Below are positions 53,389 to 61,300 of a stretch of 64,000 bases of DNA, in pieces (the stretch's first letter is position 1; each line of letters begins with the position of its first letter). This stretch comes from Paenibacillus sp. cl123 (GTDB taxonomy: Bacteria; Bacillota; Bacilli; Paenibacillales; NBRC-103111). Location: positions 113,365 to 177,364 of the forward strand of contig NZ_FMYY01000013.1 in the NCBI RefSeq assembly GCF_900101595.1, read 5' to 3'. The translations under genes and the position numbers were made by a program. Under the pieces are notes generated by a model, which saw only the letters and a list, made by a program, of their open reading frames with translations, had not been told where the DNA came from and ran no database searches.

Positions 53389-54258
53389 TTAAGGCAAAAA
53401 GCCCTCCTGGCTCACGCGGACCAGATCCGCCCCGAACTGGGCCTCAAGCTCTGCTCGCACGCGGTCCAGCGCCTCCCGGTCGTACCATGCCTCCAGCCCA
53501 TGGCGTACGTACAGCTCGCGGATGCCAAGCCGCTCCGTGCGGCGTCCGAGCGAGCCGTCGCCGCGGAAATAATCGTCCAGCGCCACCCGCTGGACTCCGG
53601 TAGCCGCGAGGCGCGCCGCAAATTCCCCGCTGCATGGCAGCAGGGGAGAGACGGCCGCCTGCGTCTGAATGCCTGCCTCGGCCAGCTGCCGCAAGGCATT
53701 CAGCCGGGCCGCGATAGGCGGCGCGGCCGGGGAAAAGAGCTTGCGCATCGCGTCAAGATCGGTCTCGATCGTCATGCTGACGCGGACGCGCGAGCCGAGC
53801 CGCTGAAGGACATCAAGGTCCCGGGTGACGAGCGGGCTGCGCGTCTGGACCATGACGAATTGCAGCGCGTCCGAGTCTGCCATCGCTTCCAGCCAGGACC
53901 GGGTCACGCGGGCCTCATATTCGGCCGGCTGGTAGGGGTCCGTGCTGGAGGACATAAATACCGTGACGGGGGCCTTGCGCCCGGCCCGTTCGAGCTCCCG
54001 GCCGAGCTGTGCCGCGGTCTCGGCCTTGATATCGACCCAACCGCCCCAGGGAGCTCCGCGGAACTTGGCTACCGGCATCTCGCGCACGTAGCAATAGGAG
54101 CAGGAAAATGCGCAGCCTACATAAGGATTGAGCGTATGGGTGTAACCGGACAGAAAGCCCGAAGCGGGGTTCAACAGCCGCTTGGGCGAGGTGTGGGTGA
54201 GCACCGGCTTCCGGCTTGAACGGGGGACGGGGTTCTTGTCCGTGTCGGACGTCGTCAT
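53389..54258 (-). CDS. Radical SAM protein of the spore-photoproduct-lyase-like family
   Basis: The 289-residue protein contains the iron-sulfur motif CX3CX2C (Cys49, Cys53, Cys56 in GCAFSCSYCYVRE), preceded by NPYVGC. It also contains VFMSSSTDPYQPAE and TRSPLVTRDLDVLQ, which match the Rv2578c/SplB-like radical SAM group. It lacks the C-terminal size of true spore photoproduct lyase, so the reaction is unassigned. AAAGGAGG precedes ATG. A TATAAT on the minus strand (54294-54299) directly abuts the terminator of the aldolase gene and may be its -10. Confidence 0.85.
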   Translation of the reverse strand: MTTSDTDKNPVPRSSRKPVLTHTSPKRLLNPASGFLSGYTHTLNPYVGCAFSCSYCYVREMPVAKFRGAPWGGWVDIKAETAAQLGRELERAGRKAPVTVFMSSSTDPYQPAEYEARVTRSWLEAMADSDALQFVMVQTRSPLVTRDLDVLQRLGSRVRVSMTIETDLDAMRKLFSPAAPPIAARLNALRQLAEAGIQTQAAVSPLLPCSGEFAARLAATGVQRVALDDYFRGDGSLGRRTERLGIRELYVRHGLEAWYDREALDRVRAELEAQFGADLVRVSQEGFLP

Positions 54259-54301
54259 CTTGAACTGCCTCCTTTGCCATTGCTGGTCTGGCCATTATAG
54301 A

Positions 54302-54347
54302 AAAAGCCCGGAGCATCCGACGCTTGTTAGCGATGATGACCGGGCTT
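54302..54347 (-). terminator. Terminator of the aldolase gene
   Basis: AAGCCCGG (54304-54311) pairs with CCGGGCTT (54340-54347), with part of the interior (CATC/GATG) also pairing; a TTTTTC tract follows on the minus strand. Confidence 0.7.
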
Positions 54348-54360
54348 CAGGGACGAGCGG

Positions 54361-55326
54361 TTATTTATCGGAAGAGCCTGCAGGCATAGCTTCCGGAGAA
54401 GTTAATTTGTCATAGAATTCCACGAACTTGTCCTTGTCCTCGCTGGCGCGGATGGCCATCGCGGAACGCGGATGATCGTTCAATACGCCGGCGATCATGT
54501 AAGGAATGATGTAGCCCCACTCCCACTTCTCGCGCATCGCGATCATATGCTTCTCGATAATGCCCAGAATAGGGCGAACGTCGTATTTGGAATGCTTCAG
54601 ATGGCTGACGATCAGCTCGGTCGGACAGTTGCCCGCCGCCCGGCCCATGCCGTATACGGATGTATCCAGGAACTCGACGCCTTTGCTCGCGCCCATGATC
54701 GTGTTCGAGAAAGCCAGCTGCATATTGTTATGCATGTGAAGGCCGAGCTTCTTGTTCGGCAGCAGACGTTGGAACTTGGATACGAGATAGTCGATATCCT
54801 TGTAGTCCATGCTGCCGTAGGAGTCTACGACGTAGACGACGTCTACCGGGCTTTTGGAGATAGCTTCGAACGCTTCATTCAAGTCGTTCTCCATGACATG
54901 AGTCAGCGCCATGATGTTAATCGAAGTCTCGTACCCGTAGTCGTGGAACTTCTGAGCCAGATCGAGGCCCTTGTCCACGTCCTTGATATAGCAGGCTACG
55001 CGGATCAGGTCGAGCAGGCTTTGCTCGCGGGGAAGAATATCCTTCTCGTCTACGCGGCCGATATCGACCAGCGCGGACAGCTTCGTATCCGTTTTGTTAG
55101 CGATGACTTCTTTCAGAAAGTCCTCGTTCAGGAAGCGCCAAGGACCGGCGTCCGCACCTTTAAGCAGCTTGGCGGAATTTTTATAACCGATTTCCATATA
55201 TTCAACGCCGGCTTCGCTCAGGCCATAATACATGTCCTTGACGAATTGGACGCTAAAGTCCCAGTTATTAACTAATCCGCCGTCGCGGATCGTACAATCC
55301 AAAATGCTGTGTTGATGTTTGCTCAT
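54361..55326 (-). CDS. DRE-TIM-type aldolase domain protein
   Basis: The 321-residue protein has the metal-dependent aldolase fold of the HMGL/isopropylmalate synthase superfamily: DCTIRDGGLVNNWDF (10-24) replacing the DRE motif by IRDGG, the metal-binding HMHNN (about 197-201), and a glycine-rich GMGRAAGNCPTE. Stand-alone members of this group resemble the catalytic part of 4-hydroxy-2-oxovalerate aldolase; the substrate here is unknown. It is monocistronic with a good promoter and terminator. GAGAGGGG lies 7 bases before ATG. Confidence 0.85.
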   Translation of the reverse strand: MSKHQHSILDCTIRDGGLVNNWDFSVQFVKDMYYGLSEAGVEYMEIGYKNSAKLLKGADAGPWRFLNEDFLKEVIANKTDTKLSALVDIGRVDEKDILPREQSLLDLIRVACYIKDVDKGLDLAQKFHDYGYETSINIMALTHVMENDLNEAFEAISKSPVDVVYVVDSYGSMDYKDIDYLVSKFQRLLPNKKLGLHMHNNMQLAFSNTIMGASKGVEFLDTSVYGMGRAAGNCPTELIVSHLKHSKYDVRPILGIIEKHMIAMREKWEWGYIIPYMIAGVLNDHPRSAMAIRASEDKDKFVEFYDKLTSPEAMPAGSSDK

Positions 55327-55417
55327 GACGATACCCCTCTCCGAATTTCCCGTGTGCCCTGTCGATTGGCTTTTGGGCTTTTAAGCTTTTAAGTGATAAA
55401 GTGTTTTGTTAATTACT

Positions 55418-55446
55418 AATATTACACAGTGTTTATCATTTGTCAA
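55418..55446 (-). promoter_or_regulatory. Promoter of the aldolase gene
   Basis: On the minus strand TTGACA (55446-55441), a 17-base spacer and AATATT (55423-55418) form a good sigma-A promoter, with a leader of about 85 bases. Confidence 0.6.
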
Positions 55447-55840
55447 TGATAACAAATTACATACCCGGTGGCAATTGTCCTACTGCCTACTTCTGACACT
55501 GGGGGAGAACGGAGAGGAAAGGGGGGCGGGGGACGCCGGCAAGCTCGGCTCTGAAGCAAGACAGAGGCCCGATGGAGCGGGACGATTCGCCATGGACGGC
55601 TGGCGTTCCGGCCGTGATGACAGAACGTCTTGTTTTCATCATAAGCAGAAATCAATACGCCAAAGCCCCCAGCTCCAGCTGACCAATCGGAGATGAGACT
55701 CCTTCGATGCAAGAGCGCTTTTATGGGGCCGGTTTACTCGCTTCGGCGCATAGAAAAAGCGACAGTACAGGACCTTATGTCCTTGGCTGCCGCTCGTTGA
55801 ATTTTGAAGTTATGACAATTCGATAAACCGGTTGAAACAA

Positions 55841-55862
55841 AAAGCATCCGGCCTCCTGCTTT
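55841..55862 (-). terminator. Probable terminator of the DUF4870 gene
   Basis: AAAGCA (55841-55846) pairs with TGCTTT (55857-55862); on the minus strand TTGTTT follows. The stem is short, so confidence is limited. Confidence 0.5.
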
Positions 55863-55901
55863 ATTTTCCGCTGACGCCTCGTAGCCAGCATGACACTTTG
55901 C

Positions 55902-56264
55902 TTAAGCGGGAAGCTTGATGAGCGACAGATGGCCAAGCAGCGGAAGCGGCTTTATCGCCCCGTTAAGCGCATTCAGAATGCCCAGGACGGCGAGCGCAAG
56001 GATGCCCAGATTCGCCAAGGGGACGAGAAACAGGCCGAGCAGGGGAATGAGGCCGAGCACGATGTTGCACGCGAGAGCGGCTAACAGAAGAATTAACCCC
56101 TGATTGCAGTGATACATGGCGAAGCGGGATTGCTTGGCGGCGAGCAGCGGCAGGAAGAACAAAATATAGGCTGCAGCGGCGATTGTCCTATGCTCCTTGA
56201 CGTCTGCGTCCTCCGGCGCTTTCGAGTGTGGAGGCTCCGCTTGATCCGATGGATGATCGGACAT
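55902..56264 (-). CDS. DUF4870/Tic20-like small membrane protein
   Basis: The 120-residue protein has a charged N-terminus (1-24) and three or four membrane helices (about 28-45, 55-78, 80-108), with the MYHCNQGLILL motif that is typical of DUF4870 proteins (HxxQGL pattern). The function is unknown; family members are common short membrane proteins of Firmicutes. GGAAAGGAAG precedes ATG. It is divergent from the unknown gene at 56442. Confidence 0.82.
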   Translation of the reverse strand: MSDHPSDQAEPPHSKAPEDADVKEHRTIAAAAYILFFLPLLAAKQSRFAMYHCNQGLILLLAALACNIVLGLIPLLGLFLVPLANLGILALAVLGILNALNGAIKPLPLLGHLSLIKLPA

Positions 56265-56441
56265 CTTCGAACACTTCCTTTCCAGTATGAAGAGAATGGA
56301 TGCAGGGAGAAAAGCGGGTCTTGGACTGCTATCATCCTATGCTTGTCGGCTACCCGAATATGATTACCGCCGAGGAATAAGCTCTTCCGGATCGGGTAAG
56401 CTATATCGAACCAAATTTTTCATTGGAAGGAAGGCGGCATA

Positions 56442-56873
56442 ATGTCGGATACACCTATTTTTTTTCAATTCGCAACCAATCATGATGCTTATATGGCTCT
56501 GGATACGCTGGAGGAGCTGGGTTACCGCGTCAGCCTGCATACGGAGACGGAGCGCACCGTGCTGCACGTGCATGTCGACCGTGGAGACCTGACGTCCGCG
56601 CTCGAGATCGGGCAGGCGCATGGGGGGAGGCTGCTGGAGACGGACGAATCCCCAAGCGAAGCGGCAGCCTTTGCCATGGCTTACGATCCGGAGGGCTTCA
56701 TCCCGATCCCGGCCCATCTGGTCCAGGACGAAGGGGCCGATGCCGAGCAGCAGCCGGACACTTCGGCATCCGCTTATGCCAACCTCTCGAGCGGGGCGTA
56801 TGAGGACAACCAGCCTTATTTTGACCCGTCGGGGGATGACTATGACGGCTTCGATGCCGGCATTCATATGTAA
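56442..56873 (+). CDS. Unknown small protein with ferredoxin-like N-terminal half
   Basis: The 143-residue protein has an N-terminal half with alternating strand and helix (FFQFATNHDAYMALDTLEEL, YRVSLHTETERTVLHVHVD) that suggests a small alpha/beta, perhaps ferredoxin-like or ACT-like, fold. An acidic Asp/Tyr-rich C-terminal tail (YEDNQPYFDPSGDDYDGFD) follows. I do not recognise the family. The GGAAGG site 8 bases before ATG and coding-like composition support it as a real gene. It stands alone between a divergent membrane protein and the CDF transporter. Confidence 0.65.
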   Translation: MSDTPIFFQFATNHDAYMALDTLEELGYRVSLHTETERTVLHVHVDRGDLTSALEIGQAHGGRLLETDESPSEAAAFAMAYDPEGFIPIPAHLVQDEGADAEQQPDTSASAYANLSSGAYEDNQPYFDPSGDDYDGFDAGIHM

Positions 56874-56941
56874 GTCTGGAGGATGAGCCGCACTGACAGG
56901 AATAAGGTCAACCGTTATTGGTCCAGCCCTACAACATTTGA

Positions 56942-57059
56942 CCGGGAAAACAAAGTTGCCCTGCACCTATTTTTATAAGCCGGGAAAACACTGTTTCTCT
57001 AGACCCACTCAACTTTCGTTTGCTATGATGAATGGACTTTGACTAGAGAAACGTTTCTC
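56942..57059 (+). promoter_or_regulatory. Dyad-rich promoter of the CDF exporter gene
   Basis: An extended -10 element (TGC then TATGAT, 57024-57029) lies between two arms of a perfect 10-bp inverted repeat, GTTTCTCTAG (56993-57002) and CTAGAGAAAC (57043-57052). The second arm is half of a perfect 14-bp palindrome, GAGAAACGTTTCTC (57046-57059). A direct repeat CCGGGAAAACA occurs at 56942-56952 and 56980-56990. These look like operator sites on both sides of the promoter. Confidence 0.6.
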
Positions 57060-57087
57060 ATTAGTAGGATGGAGGGAATGATTCACC

Positions 57088-57984
57088 GTGGATACTGCTT
57101 ATGATCACTTGAAAGAGGGCGAGAAGGGCGCGTGGGTCAGCATCGTCGCTTATGTTCTGCTGTCCGCTTTGAAGATCACCATAGGCTATATGACCGGTTC
57201 GGAGGCGCTGGCCGCCGACGGTATCAATAACTCGACGGACATCGTCGTTTCCTTGGCTGTCCTGATCGGACTGCGCATCTCCCGCAAGCCGCCTGACCTG
57301 GATCATCCCTATGGCCACAAACGGGCGGAGACGATCGCTTCGCTGGTCGCCTCCTTCATCATGGCCGCGGCCGGGATACAGGTCGTGCTTCAGGCGATCC
57401 GCAGCTTCGCCGCCGAAGAGCGGCATGCCCCGGACATGCTTGCCGCCTGGGTTGCGCTGGGCTGCGCGGCCGTGATGTGGGGAGTCTACCTCTACAACAG
57501 CCGGCTGGCCGCACGCATTCAGAACCAGTCGCTGATGGCTGCCGCACAGGATAACCGCTCGGACGCCCTGGTCAGTATTGGGGCTGCCGTAGGCATCATC
57601 GCTTCGCGGTTCGGCTTCCCGATCCTGGACCCGATCGCGGCGCTGGCTGTCGGCTTCGTCATTCTGAAAACGGCGTGGAGCATCTTCTCCGAGGCGTCGC
57701 ATACGCTGACGGACGGCTTCGACGATAAACGGCTGAAAGAATTCGAATATACGGTCAAGGAGACGCCGGGCGTGGAGCGGATCAAGGATATCCGGGCGAG
57801 AATCCACGGCAGCAGCGTGCTGCTGGATGTCGTCGTAGAAGTGAGCGCCGAGCTGTCCGTAGGCGAGAGCCATGAGATCAGCGACGAGATTGAACGCCGC
57901 ATGCGCGAGGAGCATCACATCGGCAATGTTCATGTGCATATTGAGCCGTTCGAGGAGCATGAGGAACGGGAAATCGTGCGGTAA
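57088..57984 (+). CDS. Cation diffusion facilitator, manganese-type
   Basis: The 298-residue exporter has six membrane helices and a cytoplasmic C-terminal domain (about 210-295, with HVHIEPFEEHEER). The transport site reads N47xxxD51 in helix 2 (DGINNSTD) and D155xxxD159 in helix 5 (DNRSD), the Asn-Asp-Asp-Asp set typical of Mn2+ exporters such as pneumococcal MntE and Bacillus MneP/MneS, in contrast to the His-containing Zn site. DHPYGHKRAE is the conserved loop. It should expel Mn2+ (or Fe2+) in exchange for protons. The start is GTG 57088 with GGAGG 12 bases upstream. A terminator follows. Confidence 0.88.
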   Translation: MDTAYDHLKEGEKGAWVSIVAYVLLSALKITIGYMTGSEALAADGINNSTDIVVSLAVLIGLRISRKPPDLDHPYGHKRAETIASLVASFIMAAAGIQVVLQAIRSFAAEERHAPDMLAAWVALGCAAVMWGVYLYNSRLAARIQNQSLMAAAQDNRSDALVSIGAAVGIIASRFGFPILDPIAALAVGFVILKTAWSIFSEASHTLTDGFDDKRLKEFEYTVKETPGVERIKDIRARIHGSSVLLDVVVEVSAELSVGESHEISDEIERRMREEHHIGNVHVHIEPFEEHEEREIVR

Positions 57985-58053
57985 AATACCATTCGAACGC
58001 AGGAGGTCCGGCGCTGCCGGAACGGTGAGCATCAGAGTCTCCTGATTTGACAG

Positions 58054-58080
58054 AAAAGGGCGGATATCCGTCCTTTTTTT
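58054..58080 (+). terminator. Terminator after the CDF gene
   Basis: AAAAGG-g-CGGA pairs with TCCG-t-CCTTTT across a 2-base centre, ending in seven T residues. Confidence 0.75.
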
Positions 58081-58331
58081 GCTTGCAGCAACGTTTCAAG
58101 CCCATACAGAGCGAAAGCGTCCAGAGGGACCGCCGCCGTCGCCGTTTTGTGTGAAGCATACGGGGAAGATAGGTTGCCTGAAGCAGGCTTCGAAGCGTAA
58201 TCCTCACTTTATGAGGCCATTTTTGTGCCCTGGCATTACAAGTTTGATGACAGCGTGTCACTACCCCCGACGCGGATCAGGTCGCTACAATAGGAGCTGG
58301 TGGTACAAAATGTATCAGAGGTGAGAGCGGC

Positions 58332-61300
58332 TTGAAGTATACAATAAAAAAATGGCTGTCAGGTGTGTTGATCGCGGCCCAGTTAACGATGATATGGTCA
58401 TCCGCAGGAGCGGCCTCTCCGCAAGCGGAGCAGGCGGAGACGAAGGAAGGCGTACCGGATGAGCGCCGCACCGTTGTTCAGCAAATCGCCGATGCGCCTT
58501 ATCAGGCGGCGCCGGGCGCGCTATTTGCTCCGACGCTTGATGCGCTCCCGGCGCTGACCAATCGGAGCGAGCTGCAGATTAAGGGGCGGGCTCCGCTTGG
58601 GTCGGATGTAGCGGTATACTACCGCCAGCAAGACGGAACGGATATCCGCGTCGGGTCGGTGCCGGTGACCGATGAGGTATACGGCCAGCCGCAGACGGGA
58701 AGCTTCCTGCTGACAGCGGACTACAGCATTGAAGGCCGCATCGAAATATACGCCGTCGCGCAAGCGGGCGGCCAATCCAGTCCGGCCTCTGCGAGCCAGG
58801 TTGTGGAGTTCGACCTGACCGCTCCTTTGGAGCCTGGCGAAGTAGAGTGGCAAAGGCTGGCCTACAACGAACTGCTGCTCACCTGGCGCGCTCCGGATAA
58901 TCGCGAGCCGAATCCGGACGGCAGCTACTCGCCCGATCCGACCGTAGACAGCTATACGGTGAAGCGGAACGGGGAGGTTGTCGCAGCCCGGACGAAGGAC
59001 CTGTTTTTCAAGGATACGGGGCTTCCCGAATCGGAGATGATTTCTTACCAGCTCATCGCTCATGACCGGGCGGGGAACGACTCGGAGCCGTTGAATATGC
59101 GGGCGGCTACCTTTCACCGCTATGCGGTGGAGCTGGCGCGAGTGCCGGGTCAAACGTCGTACAAGGAAGAGCTGTGGAATCCGACTGTCAGCCTGGAGGG
59201 CAACAAGGCGGCCTTTATCGCCAGATTGTTTTCGCTGCCGGGCTCTACCGGACCCGGCGTAGGGCTGCATGGCCTGTACCAGTACGATATGGCGGCCGGT
59301 TCGCTGGAGCGCGTAGCCCAGCTGCCGGAATACCCGGCCTCGCTCAAGCATGACGGCTTGTATACGATGTCGGAAGATGGCCGGTATGTGGCTTACGCTT
59401 CTTTTGAACGCGGATGGAACATGAATGACATCTATATATGGGATACGGTTTTGAAGCAGGTGGATAATTTAGGGGTGACAGACGAAATTCGGCCCAAATA
59501 TTTATCGCTGAGCGCAGACGGACAATGGCTTGCATTCACAAGCGATTCGAACCGGCTGGTTCCAGGGGATGAGAATGAGGCTTACGATGCGTTTTTATAC
59601 CACGCGCCAACCAAAAGCATGAAGCGTATCAGTATGGCCGGCGGCCAAGAAGGAAACGGAGACAGCCTGCACACGACGATCAGCGCGGATGGGCGGTATG
59701 CGGCGTTTATTTCCCAAGCGACGAACTTGCCCGGCGGTACGGAGGATCTCGTCTCCCGGCTATATATGTACGATACGGCGTCGGGCGAGCTGCAGCCGAT
59801 TGCGATGTTTAATGCGAATGGCCAGCAGCTGGAGGTTGAAAATGCGAGCCTGTCCGCCGACGGGCAGACAGTCGCCGTGCTGGCTGCTCCCCGGTATGGC
59901 GCTCCAAGGCTGTATGTGCACGATCGCCGGCTGCAGACGACGACTCCGATCCTGGATCTGAGTTCGACCTTGAACGTGTCCTTCGGAAAACCGAAGATCA
60001 GCGCGGATGGCAGGTTCATCTCCTTCAGCTACTCCAACCGGAATCCGGGAGACGGCCAAAGCGAGCCGCTTGACGTCCAGTTCGGAGCTTTGCGTTACGA
60101 CCGGCAGCTGGATAGGTGGACCCGTATCGGCGATCTGTCGCGGCAAACCGTTCAGGCCGATATAAGCGGCGACGGGAGCCGGGCTGTGTTTCAGGTTGGC
60201 CAAGGGGCCGGCAGCGCCGTTTATGCGGTATGCTTCGACGGGCCTTGCTCGGATACGAAGCCGCCGGATGGCCGGATTCAGCGGGTGCAGTGGTCGATTC
60301 CGAGGTCTGTGAACGGCGAAGCGCCTATCGGTTCGCAGCTGCAGGTTGCCGCCTTCGGATCGCAAGGCCAGCAGCTGAGGGCGGTAATGACTTACAAGGA
60401 GCAGGGGGGCCTGGAGCGGCAGATCGCCCAGCCTCTGGCGGAGGATACGGCGGCTTTGGGCGTATACAAAAGCCTGTTCCTACTACCGGATAATGCGCTC
60501 CAGGTCGTGTCGATCCGGGCGGAGTCGGTGATCGACCCGGCCGTATCGGCCATGGCCGACAAGCTCCCGCTGCACGTAGCGGGCGAGCTGAAGGTGAACC
60601 TGACCGGCGCCTATGCGGATCAGATGAAGGGGGCTTCCGTCGTCCTATGGAGCGGCGGGCACAGCTACAGCAGCAGCTTCAAGCTGACCGGCGAGCTGAG
60701 CAAGGTCTGGCCGGTCGCCGGAGCCGACGATTACCGGCTGCAGCTGCTGGACCCGAGCGGCCGCAAGCTGCTGGAGCAGCAGCCGCTGGCCGTCTCCCAT
60801 GGGGCCCGCACCGAGACGACGCTGACACCGAGACCTTATGCGGAGCTGACTGTAAAACTGAGCGCACCGGGCGGCGAGAGCATCGAGGATGCGCAGGTTC
60901 GGTTCCTCGACGGGCAGGGGCGGCTCATATCGGTGGCCCGCGCGCAAGACGGCTTGTACCGGCTGGCCGGCGACCGCCATGCGGAGGATGAGATTGTGAT
61001 CCGTTTCGAAATGAAGCCGGAGTATGAGGCGCCGGGCGAGCGGCGAATCACCCTCGTTCCCGGCGTCAACGAGGTGGCGGTAACCGTCTCTCGGCTGGAC
61101 GACGGAGAGGTGTACGGCATTGTCACCGATACGGCAGGGCTTCCGCTCCCCGGTGTAACCGTCAAGCTGCTGGATTCCCGCTCGGGCCGGCTTGGCGGCA
61201 GGACGGTCACCGACGAGCAGGGAAGCTACCGGATCAAGGGCAGCGTCGGCAGCTATGTGCTTCATGCCGAGAAAACCGGCTATCCTGTCTACCGGCTGTC

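Larger units (their letters stand above)
55327..55901. other. Long intergenic region with the aldolase promoter
   Basis: The 575 bp between two minus-strand genes contain the aldolase promoter (55418-55446) in an AT-rich block and a GC-rich block (about 55495-55720) for which I find no gene. A minus-strand 89-codon frame (55443-55712) has only a TTG start and unusual composition and is not supported. A 7-bp inverted repeat TGATAAA/TTTATCA brackets the promoter -10. Confidence 0.4.

Noticed and set aside
55443-55712. 89-codon minus-strand frame in the aldolase upstream gap
   Set aside because: TTG start only, poor composition, and it overlaps the aldolase promoter.
55495-55800. Possible riboswitch or small RNA (GEMM, T-box, SAM classes considered)
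   Set aside because: None of the conserved sequence cores of these classes could be found by eye.
56940-57087. yybP-ykoY manganese riboswitch before the CDF gene
   Set aside because: The region is AT-rich with protein-type dyads and lacks the conserved loop sequences of that riboswitch.
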